64,000 nt of DNA from Pseudomonas sp. Q1-7 (GCF_028010285.1 NZ_CP116304.1:2310501-2374500); one strand, 5' to 3'; positions 26,364-35,584 are shown, counted from the first letter of the stretch. The notes: generated by a model not told the origin, from the sequence alone. Made by a program: numbers and translations.

Positions 26364-27206
26364 ATGAACCACCTGAGCCTGATTCGCGGCGTCAACGCAA
26401 CTCTGGGGCGTCTGGCGCCGGAAGCTGTCGCCCGTCGCATGCGCCGCCAGTTCATGACGCCGCGCAATTTGCCGCCACGGGACTGGGAGATGCCGCTGCT
26501 GGCCAGTTCCGAGCGCATCACGCTTCGTTTCGGCCTGTCCGCGCTGCGCTGGGGAAGCGGCCCGACCGTGCTGCTGATGCACGGTTGGGAAGGGCGTCCG
26601 ACCCAGTTCGCCGCCCTGATCGTAGCCCTGGTGGAGGCCGGGTATGGTGTGGTGGCGCTGGATGGCCCGGCTCATGGTCGCTCGCCGGGGCGTGAAGCCA
26701 ATGTGGTGCTCTTCGCCCGGGCCTTGCTGGAGGCTGCCGGCGAGCTGCCGCCGCTGCACGCGGTAATAGGCCATTCCATGGGTGGGGCGAGCGCCATGCT
26801 GGCCAGTCAGATGGGGCTGCGTGCCAAGGCGCTGGTGAGCATTTCCGCGCCCAGTCGCATCCTCGGACCCATACGCAGCTTCGCCAGCTTCATGGGGCTG
26901 CCGCCGAAGGCTCGAGCGCATTTCGTGAGCCAGGTGGAGCACCATGCGGGAATTCCTGCCGCGCATCTGGACGTGCAGCGCTATCAAATGGACATCCCCG
27001 GTCTCGTGGTGCATGCCGAGGACGACCCGCTGGTACCCGCGGCGGACGCCCAGGTCATTCACGACGCCTGGTTCGATAGCCAATTGCTGCGGCTGGAGCG
27101 GGGCGGTCACCAGCGCCTGCTGGCCGACGGTCGTCTGGTCAAGGCGGTGCTCGCCTTGCTGGCGCAGGTCCGTGAGTCTCGCGTTGAAGTCGACGCCGTG
27201 CGCTGA
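26364..27206 (+). CDS. Alpha/beta-fold hydrolase
   Basis: About 280 residues with an alpha/beta hydrolase core. It has the oxyanion-side LLMHGWEGRPTQ, the nucleophile elbow GHSMG (Ser138), a late acidic residue in VVHAEDDPLVPA and a catalytic His in GGHQRLL. An esterase or lipase-like role on small esters is likely, but the substrate is unknown. GAGGAG lies upstream of ATG 26364. It is in the presumed TetR operon. A 95-base gap precedes the aldolase gene. Confidence 0.87.
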   Translation: MNHLSLIRGVNATLGRLAPEAVARRMRRQFMTPRNLPPRDWEMPLLASSERITLRFGLSALRWGSGPTVLLMHGWEGRPTQFAALIVALVEAGYGVVALDGPAHGRSPGREANVVLFARALLEAAGELPPLHAVIGHSMGGASAMLASQMGLRAKALVSISAPSRILGPIRSFASFMGLPPKARAHFVSQVEHHAGIPAAHLDVQRYQMDIPGLVVHAEDDPLVPAADAQVIHDAWFDSQLLRLERGGHQRLLADGRLVKAVLALLAQVRESRVEVDAVR

Positions 27207-27301
27207 GTGCGACAGGGCTGGCGGGTGACCTGCCGTCGGTGCTCTACTTCCAAGGTTCACCGGCCCGCGGGCCCGAGAACCCTGCAACGTGGAGAACTGA
27301 T

Positions 27302-27952
27302 ATGAGCCTGACGATGGATGTGGTGCTGCAGCGGGCGCGCCCGGTCCTGCCTGTGTTGGTGATTGAGGATATCGGGCTGGCCCTGGACCTCGCCGGGGCG
27401 CTGAGTGCCGGCGGCGTCGAAGTGCTGGAGGTGACCCTGCGTACGCCGCGCGCACTGGACGCGCTGGCGGCGATTCGCAAGGCGTTCCCGGACTTGCTGG
27501 TGGGGGCGGGAACCTTGATCCATACCGAGCAGTTCCTCGAGGCGCGCGATGCCGGAGCGCATTTTGCGGTCAGCCCCGGCTGCACCGAGCGCCTCGCCGC
27601 AGCCGCCGAGGAGTCTGGCTTGCCCTACCTGCCGGGGGTGATGACACCCTCCGAGGTGTTGCTGGCGCTGGAATACGGCTATCGCTCGTTGAAGCTGTTC
27701 CCGGCCAATGGCAACGGGAGCGTGAAGATGCTGAAGAGCCTGAAGGGGCCTTTCACCGGCATCCGCTTTTGCCCGACCGGCGGGGTGACTCCGGACAACC
27801 TGTTGAGTTTCCTGCGCCTACCCAACGTGGCCTGCGTCGGCGGTACCTGGATCGCGCCGTCCAGCCTGATCCGCGCCCGTGCGTGGGATCAGATCACCCA
27901 ACTCGCCGCCGAGGCGCGCGAACTGGCCAGCAGCCTGGAGCATCATTCATGA
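27302..27952 (+). CDS. eda: KDPG/KHG aldolase (2-keto-3-deoxy-6-phosphogluconate aldolase)
   Basis: About 216 residues of the Eda TIM-barrel family. The catalytic Glu is in GGVEVLEVTLRT (~Glu43) and the Schiff-base lysine in SLKLFPA (Lys131); VGAGTLIH and FCPTGGVT form the phosphate-binding loops. The enzyme splits KDPG to pyruvate and glyceraldehyde-3-phosphate in the Entner-Doudoroff pathway, and some members also act on 4-hydroxy-2-oxoglutarate. Unusually for a pseudomonad it lacks zwf and pgl neighbours, so it may be a second copy. Start ATG 27302 has GGAG upstream; the in-frame upstream extension is not family-like. The thioesterase gene overlaps its end. Confidence 0.92.
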   Translation: MSLTMDVVLQRARPVLPVLVIEDIGLALDLAGALSAGGVEVLEVTLRTPRALDALAAIRKAFPDLLVGAGTLIHTEQFLEARDAGAHFAVSPGCTERLAAAAEESGLPYLPGVMTPSEVLLALEYGYRSLKLFPANGNGSVKMLKSLKGPFTGIRFCPTGGVTPDNLLSFLRLPNVACVGGTWIAPSSLIRARAWDQITQLAAEARELASSLEHHS

Positions 27953-28398
27953 ATTGGGACATGCCCGATCCCTTCGTCATCGACATCACGGTCGTCGCTG
28001 ACGACATCGACGGCCTCGGCCATGCCAACAATGCGGTCTACGTCAGTTGGCTGGAGCGTTGCGCCTGGCGTCACTCCCAGAGTCTGGGCCTGGACCTGGC
28101 CGAATACCGTCGGCTGGATCGCGCCATGGCCGTGCTGCGCCACGAAATCGACTACCTGGCGGCGGCCTACGAGAGCCAGGCGTTGCAGATGGCTACCTGG
28201 ATCGTGGAGTCGGACCAGCGCCTGAAGATGGACCGACGCTTCCAACTGGTGCGCCCGGACGATGGCGCCACCTTGCTGCGTGCCAGGACCACCTTCGTCT
28301 GTATCGAGCTCTCCAGCGGCCGGCCCAAGCGAATGCCCGCCGAGTTCGTCGAGGGGTACGGGCGCGCGCTGCAGCCGCCGTACCCGCTGGAACTCTAG
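27949..28398 (+). CDS. Hot-dog fold thioesterase (4HBT family)
   Basis: A 149-residue hot-dog protein with the 4-hydroxybenzoyl-CoA thioesterase-type signature (DIDGLGHANNAVYVSWLE; the early acidic residues and HANN are the expected catalytic segment). It probably hydrolyses an acyl-CoA thioester. Its ATG overlaps the aldolase stop by four bases, implying translational coupling. The substrate is unknown. Confidence 0.87.
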   Translation: MNWDMPDPFVIDITVVADDIDGLGHANNAVYVSWLERCAWRHSQSLGLDLAEYRRLDRAMAVLRHEIDYLAAAYESQALQMATWIVESDQRLKMDRRFQLVRPDDGATLLRARTTFVCIELSSGRPKRMPAEFVEGYGRALQPPYPLEL

Positions 28399-28500
28399 GC
28401 TCCGCACGAAAGACGTCTGTGCTCGGTCGTGCTCCGTGGGATATTCGTCGCCCGTCCCGCTGCGTAAACTACGCGCCTTTATCCTGTGAGCCTGTCATCC

Positions 28501-29475
28501 ATGCAAATCGCCCTGGCCCCCATGGAGGGGCTGGTCGACGAAATCCTCCGCGATGTGCTGACCCGCGTCGGCGGCATCGACTGGTGCGTGACCGAATTCA
28601 TCCGCGTCTGCGACCGCCTGCTGGCGGCCAGCACCTTCGAGAAACTGGCCCCTGAGCTGGCCCATGGCGCCCGCACCCGTGTCGGCACGCCGATGCGGGT
28701 GCAGTTGCTGGGCTCGGACCCGGTCTGCCTTGGCGACAATGCCGCCTTCGCCTGCGAACTGGGGGCTCCGGTAATCGACCTCAACTTCGGTTGCCCGGCC
28801 AAGACGGTGAACAAGTCCCGAGGTGGCGCCGTGCTGCTCAAGGAGCCTGAGTTGCTCCACGCCATCGTTCGTGAAGTGCGCCGCGCGGTGCCGGCGGCCA
28901 TCCCCGTGACAGCCAAGATGCGTCTGGGCTTCGATAGCCCGGATGGCGCCCTGGACTGCGCGCGGGCGCTGGCCGAAGGCGGGGCCCAGCAGATCGTGGT
29001 GCATGCGCGGACCAAGGCGGAAGGCTACAAGCCGCCGGCTCACTGGGAGTGGGTGGCGCGAGTGCAGGAAGCGGTCAAGGTGCCGGTGTTCGCCAATGGC
29101 GAGGTCTGGACCCTGGACGATTGGCGCCGTTGCCGCGCCGTGAGCGGGGTTGAAGACATCATGCTCGGTCGCGGACTGGTGTCGCGCCCGGATCTGGCCC
29201 GGCAGATTGCCGCGGCGCGAGCCGGCGGGGCGGTGACCGAAATGAGCTGGGAAGAGCTCCAGCCCCTGCTCCTGGACTTCTGGCGCCAGGCCCGCCGGAA
29301 GCTGGCGCCGCGTTATGCGCCGGGGCGTCTGAAGCAGTGGCTGGGCATGCTCACCCGCAGCTATCCCGAGGCCGTGGCGTTGTTCGCCGAAATCCGCCGG
29401 GAGAATGACTGCGGCCGAATCGATGCGTTGCTCGGCCTGTCCGTCCAGCGGCGGGAGTGGGCCGAGGCCGTCTGA
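28501..29475 (+). CDS. dusC: tRNA-dihydrouridine(16) synthase DusC
   Basis: About 324 residues of the FMN-dependent Dus family. It starts [20 protein letters not shown], with the DusC-type APMEG, and the catalytic Cys is in [20 protein letters not shown] (~Cys98). The N-terminal TIM barrel is followed by a helical tRNA-binding domain. It reduces U16 in tRNAs. The ATG at 28501 matches the family start better than the GTG at 28486. It ends three bases from the convergent SDR gene. Confidence 0.94.
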   Translation: MQIALAPMEGLVDEILRDVLTRVGGIDWCVTEFIRVCDRLLAASTFEKLAPELAHGARTRVGTPMRVQLLGSDPVCLGDNAAFACELGAPVIDLNFGCPAKTVNKSRGGAVLLKEPELLHAIVREVRRAVPAAIPVTAKMRLGFDSPDGALDCARALAEGGAQQIVVHARTKAEGYKPPAHWEWVARVQEAVKVPVFANGEVWTLDDWRRCRAVSGVEDIMLGRGLVSRPDLARQIAAARAGGAVTEMSWEELQPLLLDFWRQARRKLAPRYAPGRLKQWLGMLTRSYPEAVALFAEIRRENDCGRIDALLGLSVQRREWAEAV

Positions 29476-29478
29476 ACG

Positions 29479-30222
29479 CTAGCGCCCGCCAGCGACATCG
29501 AGGAAGGTGCCACTGGTATAGGACGCCTCCTCGCTGGCCAGCCAGAGGATCGCGCCGGCCACTTCCTCCGCTTCTCCGCCGCGCCCCATGGGTACCGCCT
29601 GGCGTACCCGCTCCACGCGATCCGGCTCGCCGCCGCTGGCGTGGATTTCGGTGCGAATCACGCCGGGACGCACGGCGTTCACGCGAATCCCGTCGGCCGC
29701 CAGTTCCTTGGCCATGCCCAGGGTCATGCTGTCGATGGCGCCCTTGGCCGCCGCATAGTCGATGTATTCGTTGGGTGCGCCGATACGCGCGGCGATGGAC
29801 GACAGGTTGACGATGGCGCCGCCCTGGCCGCCGTGGCGGGTGGACATGCGCTTGATGGCTGCGCGGGCGCAGAGGAAGCTGCCCACCACGTTGGCGCGGA
29901 GCACCCGTTCGAAGCGATCCGCGTCCATCTCTTCCAGCCGCATCTGCCGTTCCAGCATGCCGGCGTTGTTGACCAGCACATCCAGCCGGCCGAACGCGTG
30001 ATCCAGGCGTTCGAACATCGCCAGCACCTGGGCCTCGTCGCCCACGTCGGCACCGAGCGCCACCGCGCGGCCACCGGCGGACTCGATCTCCCGCACCAGC
30101 GTTTCGGCGGCTTCCCGCTGCTGGCGGTAATTGATGCCGAGGGCGTAACCGCGCTGGGCGGCGAGACGGGCGGTGGCGGCACCGATGCCGCGGCTGGCGC
30201 CAGTGATCAGCATGACTTTCAT
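29479..30222 (-). CDS. Short-chain dehydrogenase/reductase
   Basis: A 247-residue classical SDR with the TGASRGIGAATARLA cofactor motif at the N-terminus, the NNAG motif (VLVNNAGM), catalytic Ser in IVNLSSIAAR and YxxxK in YAAAKGA. Length and PGVIRTEI match the FabG/glucose-dehydrogenase-like group. The NAD or NADP choice and the substrate are unclear. It is convergent with dusC and diverges from the hsp20 gene, whose promoter starts ~17 bases from its ATG. Confidence 0.9.
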   Translation of the reverse strand: MKVMLITGASRGIGAATARLAAQRGYALGINYRQQREAAETLVREIESAGGRAVALGADVGDEAQVLAMFERLDHAFGRLDVLVNNAGMLERQMRLEEMDADRFERVLRANVVGSFLCARAAIKRMSTRHGGQGGAIVNLSSIAARIGAPNEYIDYAAAKGAIDSMTLGMAKELAADGIRVNAVRPGVIRTEIHASGGEPDRVERVRQAVPMGRGGEAEEVAGAILWLASEEASYTSGTFLDVAGGR

Positions 30223-30238
30223 GGAGGTTCCTCGGGGG

Positions 30239-30266
30239 CTTGAAATGCGTTCGGGCGTCCTTATCT
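30239..30266 (+). promoter_or_regulatory. Sigma-32 (RpoH) heat-shock promoter of hsp20
   Basis: CTTGAAA (30239-30245), 13 bases, CCTTATCT (30259-30266). The -35 is the exact sigma-32 consensus and the -10 a close relative of CCCCATNT. Predicted start near 30273, just before the ROSE hairpins. Confidence 0.8.
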
Positions 30267-30274
30267 AGGTTACT

Positions 30275-30334
30275 GCGGGAGGCCAAAAATTGGGTCCCGC
30301 CCTTGAACACTTGCTGATTATTCAGGAGATCATC
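30275..30334 (+). promoter_or_regulatory. ROSE-type RNA thermometer in the hsp20 leader
   Basis: The 5' leader can form two hairpins. The first is GCGGGA/TCCCGC (30275-30280 and 30295-30300). The second pairs CUUGCUGA (30310-30317) with UCAGGAG (30322-30328), hiding the Shine-Dalgarno AGGAG and leaving one unpaired G opposite it. That U(U/C)GCU feature with an opposed G is the signature of ROSE thermometers in rhizobial and Pseudomonas ibpA/hsp20 mRNAs. Melting at heat-shock temperature would free the ribosome site seven bases before ATG 30335. Confidence 0.85.
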
Positions 30335-30781
30335 ATGAGCACTACGTTATCTCTCGCCCCCCTGTTCCGTCATTCCGTGGGTTTCGACCGTTTCAACGAC
30401 CTGTTCGAGTCCGCCCTGCGCAATGAAAGTGGCAGCAGCTACCCGCCCTACAACGTCGAAAAGCACGGTGACGACCAGTACCGTATCGTGATCGCCGCGG
30501 CCGGCTTCCAGGAAGAAGACCTGGACCTGCAAGTGGAGCGCGGTGTGTTGACCGTCGCCGGCGGCAAGCGCGAGAAGAGCGACGAGTCCGTCACCTACCT
30601 GCACCATGGTATCGCCCAACGGGCCTTCAAGCTGTCGTTCCGCCTGGCCGACCACATCGAGGTCAAGGCCGCCGGGTTGCAGAATGGCCTGCTGAACATC
30701 GACCTGGTGCGCATCGTGCCGGAAGAGGCCAAGGCCAAGCGCATCCCGATCAATGGACAGCGCGCGGTGCTGGAAAACTGA
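30335..30781 (+). CDS. ibpA: Small heat-shock protein Hsp20 (IbpA type)
   Basis: About 148 residues. The start SLAPLFRHSVGFDRFNDLFE is the IbpA-type N-terminal arm. The alpha-crystallin domain (~35-125) follows, with YRIVIAAAGFQEEDLDLQVE, and the C-terminal tail has RIPIN in place of the I-x-I/V motif. It holds unfolding proteins for refolding by DnaK/ClpB. ATG 30335 is fixed by the GGAG inside the thermometer hairpin; an extension to 30290 would run through the leader. Regulation at two levels (sigma-32 promoter and ROSE element) is visible. Confidence 0.95.
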   Translation: MSTTLSLAPLFRHSVGFDRFNDLFESALRNESGSSYPPYNVEKHGDDQYRIVIAAAGFQEEDLDLQVERGVLTVAGGKREKSDESVTYLHHGIAQRAFKLSFRLADHIEVKAAGLQNGLLNIDLVRIVPEEAKAKRIPINGQRAVLEN

Positions 30782-30806
30782 TCTCCGGGCCATACCGGAA
30801 AGAAGA

Positions 30807-30829
30807 GGGCGCCCGAGGGCGCCCTTTTT
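30807..30829 (+). terminator. Rho-independent terminator after hsp20
   Basis: GGGCGCC, loop CGAG, GGCGCCC, then TTTTT (30825-30829). On the minus strand the stem is followed by TCTTCTTT, so it may also serve the convergent GGDEF-EAL gene. Confidence 0.88.
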
Positions 30830-30870
30830 CTTGCCCGCGACTCGAGGTTGTGGTGGCTTTCGTGCCGGGG

Positions 30871-33800
30871 TCAGGTCCGCGACGGTCGCTGCCGGCTGTG
30901 GGCCAGCAACGCGCGGAACTCGGCCAGCGGTACGGGGCGGCTGTACAAGTAACCCTGGTACAGGTGGCAGCCCTGCTGCTCGAGGAAGGCCAACTGATCC
31001 TGGCGTTCAACGCCCTCGGCGATCATTTCCAGGCCCAGGCTGCGGGCCATGGCCACGATGGCGCGGATGATCTCCGCGTCGTTCGGGTCCTGGGTTGCGT
31101 CGCGGACGAAGGATTGGTCGATCTTCAGCACATCCACCGGCAGGCGCTTGAGGTAGGTGAGGGATGAATAGCCGGTGCCGAAGTCGTCCATGGCAAAGTT
31201 CACGCCCAGCTTCTTCAGCCGGCGCATCTTGCCGATGGTGTCCTCGATGCTCTGGATGACGATGCCTTCGGTGATCTCCAGCTTCAGCAGTTGGGGTGGC
31301 AGCTGGCTCCGCTGCAGGCTGCGCTCGACTCGTTCGACGAAATCGCTCTGGCGGAACTGCCGGGGGCTGATGTTCACGCACAGGCTGAAATCGCTGGCTT
31401 CGACCAGCCCCTCCGCCACCAGTTGCTCGCAGGCGTTGCAGGCTTCGTCCAGAACCCAGGCGCCTACGTCCAGGATCAGGCCGCTTTCCTCCAGCACCTG
31501 GATGAACTGCCCGGGGGACTGTGGCCCCAGGGTCGGGTGGTGCCAGCGGAGCAGCGCTTCGGCGCCCACCACGCAGTTTTCACGGGCGTCGACCTGGGGC
31601 TGGAAGTGCAGTTCGAACTCGCCGCGGGCCAGAGCCTGGCGCAGGTCGTTCTCCAGGCGCAGGCGTTCGCTGGCGGCCTCCTGCATGGTGCTGCGGAAGA
31701 TCTGAATGGCGTTACGCCCGGAATCCTTGGCCCGGTAGAGCGCGATATCGGCGCGCTTGAGCAGGTCCTCCGGGCTGGCGCCGTGATCCGGGATCAGGGC
31801 AATGCCGATGCTCGGAGTGACCTGCAGGCGGTGGCCGTCCAGCCGCATGGGTTCGGCCAGCAGGGTGCGCAGTTTGTCGGCGATCCCGCGGACCTGGCGG
31901 GTGACTTCCGAACGCTTGCCTTCGAGCCCGGTCAGCAGCACCACGAACTCATCGCCACCCAGGCGGGCGACGGTGTCTTCCAGGCGCACGCTGGCTTCCA
32001 GACGGGCGGTGACCATCTTCAGCACGGCGTCGCCCAAGGGGTGCCCGAGGGAGTCGTTGATGTGCTTGAAATGATCCAGGTCGAGGAAGAGCAGGGCGCC
32101 GCGCATGTTGTGGCGCTGCAGCAGGGCGATCTGTTGGGTCAGGCGGTCGGTCAGCAGGGCGCGATTGGGCAGGTTGGTCAGCGGGTCGTGGTAGGCGAGG
32201 TGCTGGATCTGTGCCTGAGCGTCCTTCAGCGCACTGATATCGCGAGCGGTGAGCAGCAGGCAGGGCGTGCCGTCCAGGTCGATCTGCTCCACCGAGACTT
32301 CCACCGTCTTCTGATGGCCGTCGCGATGCTGGCCCAGCATTTCCAGGTGGTGCACGCGGCCGTTGCGTTTGATCGTTTCGATCAGGTGGTCGCGTTCGCT
32401 CGGCCGGGCCCAGATGTTCATTTCAGCGGCCGTGCGCCCCAGCACTTCCTCGGCGCGAAAGCCGGTCAGACGGCTGAAGCCTTCGTTGACCTCGATGTAG
32501 CGTCCGCTATCGCGCTCGGTGATGGTGATGGCGTCGGGGCTGGAATGGAACGCCTTGGCGAACTTTTCCTGGCTGGCCTTGAGTGCGGCCTCGGCCTGCT
32601 GGCGCGCGGTGATGTCTCGGAAGGTCGTGGTGATGCAGAGCTGGCGTTCGACGCGGATGAAGCGACTTGATACCACGCACGTCAGCAGGCGGCCGTCGCG
32701 GGTGAGGAAGTGCGCCTCGACGTTGTCCAGGCCCTGGTCGCGGAGCAGGTCGCTGAACAGTCGCGAGCGCTGCTCGGGCTCCGCCCAGAAGCGGAGTTGC
32801 GGCGCGGCGCGGCCGACGATCTCCTCCGGCTGCCAACCAAACACCTGGCTGAAGCTGGGGTTGATCTCGATGAACACGCCGTCACGGATGCGTGACACGC
32901 AGATGGGGTCGGGACTGGCCTGGAACAGGGTGACGAACTTTTCTTCCGACGCTGCCAGACGCTGTTCGCGGCGCACGCGCTCGCTGATGTCCATGAGGAT
33001 GCCGGTCATCCGCTGGGGCTGGCCCCGCGCGTCGCGGTAGAGCTTGGCGGTGCTTTCCAGGTAATGCACTTCGCCGTCGGCGAAGCGCGTGCGGTAGGTC
33101 ACCTGATAGTCGTCGCCGCGTCCCTCCAGCAACTCCTGATAGGCGCGGCGCATGCCCTGCCGGTCTTCCTCCGGCACGCAGACGAAGAAGTCGCGGAAAT
33201 CGCCTTCGAAGGGCTCCTTGGCCAAGCCATGGAGCGCCGACGCACGGGCCGAACCGTAGAGGATGCCATTGGCGATATGCCAATCCCAGGTACCGAGGTC
33301 GGCGGATTCCAGGGCGAGGTTGAGCCGCTCCTGGCTCTCTTTCAGGGCCTGCTCCTGGGCGCGCTGGCGCGTGACGTCGCGGGCCGTCAGCACCAGGCAT
33401 GTGTGGCCGCCCAGCTCGATTTCCTCGCCATAGAGTAGGCAGATGGCGCGGCTGCCATCGCGGCGTCTGAGGGTGACTTCCAGTTCGTCGAGACGTCCCT
33501 GGTGCTGCAGGGCGTCGAGCATCACCTGGCGTTGTCCTGGGTCGTCCCAGAGTCCCAGTTCCAGCGAGCTGTGACCGATGGTCTCGCCCTGGCTCCAGCC
33601 GAACTGGCGCTCGAATCCGCCGTTGACCTCCATGAAGCGGCCGCTGGCTCGGTCGGTGATCACCACGGCCTCGGGCGAGCTGCGGAAGGCTTTGGCGAAC
33701 TTCTCCTCGCTGATACGCAGGGCCCGTTCGGCGCGCTTGCGTTCGGTGGTGTCGAGAAAAGTGCTGATCAGGTAGGACTGACCTTCCAGCTCGATGTACT

Positions 33801-34551
33801 GGCTGGAGAGCACGCCTTCGAGGAGTTTGCCGTCGCGGGTGCGCAATTTCACTTCCTGGGAGACCGGTGCCGCGTTGCCGCGCGCATGGCGATGCAGCCA
33901 TTCGCGCTGACTGAGGTCTTCCCAGATGTTCAATTCCAGGGTCGTGCGGCCGATGGTTTCCGCCACCGGCCAGCCCAGCACGTCTTCGAAGTGGTGGTTG
34001 GCCTCGACGATCAGGCTGTCGGCGAGGCGGACCAGCAGTACCACGTCCGGGCTCAGGTGGAACAGGCTGGAGTAGCGCTGCCTGGAGTTGTCCAGGTCCT
34101 GGGCGCGCTGCTGTTGCCGGGTCACGTCGCGGATGACGCCGATCATCCGCCGGCGGCCATCGGCCAGGGGTTGCAGGCTGCCGCTGATTTCCAGCCAATG
34201 CAGGCTGCCGTCGGGCCAGCGGATGCGGTGGCGCATGGCGCGCTCGGCCGGGCGGCCGTCGAGCACTTCCTGAAACAGGCGCAGCACTTCGCTGCGATCG
34301 TCTTCGGGAATCAGCTGGATGTAATCCACCGGTTCGTTCAGCGGCCGGTGCGGGTCGATGCCGAACAGCGCTTGCGCGCCGCGGGACCAACTGACCTGGC
34401 CGGACTCGATGTCCCAGGACCAGGCGCCCAGCTGGGCACCGTTCAGCGCGGCCAGCAGGCTGGGGGCGTCCTGCCAGGATTGTTCGAAGGCGATGGGGTC
34501 AAGGGCAGGGATATGGGGAAGCGGGGGACTCGGGTCACTGACTTTGCGCAT
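30871..34551 (-). CDS. Multi-PAS diguanylate cyclase/phosphodiesterase (GGDEF-EAL)
   Basis: About 1226 residues. Six PAS-type domains follow one another from ~30 to ~785 (three carry the repeated KFAKAF/KFVTLF...SP(E/D) start). Then come a GGDEF domain (~790-950) with intact RLGGDEFVVL near 862 and an EAL domain (~960-1210) with intact GAEALLRWHH near 996, DDFGTGYSSL and KIDQSFVRD. Both catalytic halves look active, so it could make or break c-di-GMP depending on PAS signals. No membrane span or signal peptide is visible, so it is probably cytoplasmic. ATG 34551 is preferred over the GTG at 34602 because AAGGGG lies just upstream. Confidence 0.93.
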   Translation of the reverse strand: MRKVSDPSPPLPHIPALDPIAFEQSWQDAPSLLAALNGAQLGAWSWDIESGQVSWSRGAQALFGIDPHRPLNEPVDYIQLIPEDDRSEVLRLFQEVLDGRPAERAMRHRIRWPDGSLHWLEISGSLQPLADGRRRMIGVIRDVTRQQQRAQDLDNSRQRYSSLFHLSPDVVLLVRLADSLIVEANHHFEDVLGWPVAETIGRTTLELNIWEDLSQREWLHRHARGNAAPVSQEVKLRTRDGKLLEGVLSSQYIELEGQSYLISTFLDTTERKRAERALRISEEKFAKAFRSSPEAVVITDRASGRFMEVNGGFERQFGWSQGETIGHSSLELGLWDDPGQRQVMLDALQHQGRLDELEVTLRRRDGSRAICLLYGEEIELGGHTCLVLTARDVTRQRAQEQALKESQERLNLALESADLGTWDWHIANGILYGSARASALHGLAKEPFEGDFRDFFVCVPEEDRQGMRRAYQELLEGRGDDYQVTYRTRFADGEVHYLESTAKLYRDARGQPQRMTGILMDISERVRREQRLAASEEKFVTLFQASPDPICVSRIRDGVFIEINPSFSQVFGWQPEEIVGRAAPQLRFWAEPEQRSRLFSDLLRDQGLDNVEAHFLTRDGRLLTCVVSSRFIRVERQLCITTTFRDITARQQAEAALKASQEKFAKAFHSSPDAITITERDSGRYIEVNEGFSRLTGFRAEEVLGRTAAEMNIWARPSERDHLIETIKRNGRVHHLEMLGQHRDGHQKTVEVSVEQIDLDGTPCLLLTARDISALKDAQAQIQHLAYHDPLTNLPNRALLTDRLTQQIALLQRHNMRGALLFLDLDHFKHINDSLGHPLGDAVLKMVTARLEASVRLEDTVARLGGDEFVVLLTGLEGKRSEVTRQVRGIADKLRTLLAEPMRLDGHRLQVTPSIGIALIPDHGASPEDLLKRADIALYRAKDSGRNAIQIFRSTMQEAASERLRLENDLRQALARGEFELHFQPQVDARENCVVGAEALLRWHHPTLGPQSPGQFIQVLEESGLILDVGAWVLDEACNACEQLVAEGLVEASDFSLCVNISPRQFRQSDFVERVERSLQRSQLPPQLLKLEITEGIVIQSIEDTIGKMRRLKKLGVNFAMDDFGTGYSSLTYLKRLPVDVLKIDQSFVRDATQDPNDAEIIRAIVAMARSLGLEMIAEGVERQDQLAFLEQQGCHLYQGYLYSRPVPLAEFRALLAHSRQRPSRT

Positions 34552-34661
34552 GCGCGCCCCTTCCGGCGATAGGGCAGGTATTCGGGTCGGTAAACGGCGC
34601 ACGCTGATGGCGCCTTCCCGACCCTGTTCTTATGTTCTGCGGCTCAACTTAGCCTTTGCCG

Positions 34662-35549
34662 TTACAGGTACGCAAGGTCGTCGCGCTGTGCATCCAGCAG
34701 TGCCATGAAAGCCTTGGCGGCGTTGGACAGGGTGCGCTCGGTGTGCAGGATGTAGCCGAGCTGGCGCGACAGTTGGATGTCCTGCAGCGGCAGGCGGACC
34801 ACCGAATCGTCGAGCATGGTGCGCGGCAGCACGCTCCAGGCGATGCCGATGGAAACCATCATCTTGATGGTTTCCATGTAGTTGGTGCTCATGGCGATGT
34901 TCGGCGTCAGCCCCTCGGCCTCGAACATGCGGCGGACGATGTGGTGGGTGAAGGTGTTGCCGCCGGGAAAGACCGCCGGGTGCCGGGCCACATCGGGCAG
35001 GAAGATGGTCTTGTCGCGGGCGAGGGGATGCTCCGGCGCGGCGACGAAGTCCAGCGGGTCGTTCCATACCGGGACCGCCTGCACCGGCAGCGCGGTTTCC
35101 GGTGCCAGGGTGATCACCGCCAGTTCGACGCGGCCGTGGACGATTTCCTCATAGGCCACCTCCGAGTCCAGGAACTGGATATCCAGCGCCACCTGCGGAT
35201 AGGCCTTGGTGAAGGCGCGCAGCAGTGGCGGCAGGCGGTGCAGGCCGATGTGGTGGCTGGTAGCCAGGGTCAGGCGGCCGCTGATGTCGCCGGAGAGGTT
35301 GCTCAGGGCGCGGCGCGTGTCGTCCAGCACATTGAGGATCTGGTACGCACGTGGCAGCAGGGCTCGCCCGGCTTCGGTCAGGCTCACCTCGCGGCCCAGG
35401 CGGTCGAACAGGCGCACGCTGAGCTGCTGTTCCAGGGACGCGATGCGCTTGCTCACCGCCGGCTGGGTCAGGTGCAGGCGCTCGCCCGCTTCGGAGAAAC
35501 TGCCGGCTTCGGCGATGGCAATGAAGGCGTTGAGGCTGGCCAGATCCAT
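34662..35549 (-). CDS. LysR-family regulator divergent from leuC
   Basis: A 295-residue LysR protein with an N-terminal helix-turn-helix (SFSEAGERLHLTQPAVSKRI, residues ~17-36) and an effector domain (~90-290, starting GRLTLATSHHIGLH). It diverges from leuC across a 168-base gap containing a perfect 7-bp dyad. A LysR gene in this place is conserved in pseudomonads, but whether it controls leuCDB is not known from sequence. The effector is unknown. Confidence 0.92.
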   Translation of the reverse strand: MDLASLNAFIAIAEAGSFSEAGERLHLTQPAVSKRIASLEQQLSVRLFDRLGREVSLTEAGRALLPRAYQILNVLDDTRRALSNLSGDISGRLTLATSHHIGLHRLPPLLRAFTKAYPQVALDIQFLDSEVAYEEIVHGRVELAVITLAPETALPVQAVPVWNDPLDFVAAPEHPLARDKTIFLPDVARHPAVFPGGNTFTHHIVRRMFEAEGLTPNIAMSTNYMETIKMMVSIGIAWSVLPRTMLDDSVVRLPLQDIQLSRQLGYILHTERTLSNAAKAFMALLDAQRDDLAYL

Positions 35550-35584
35550 AGGGGGCTCCGTGATTGCTGGGACGCGCCTGACTT

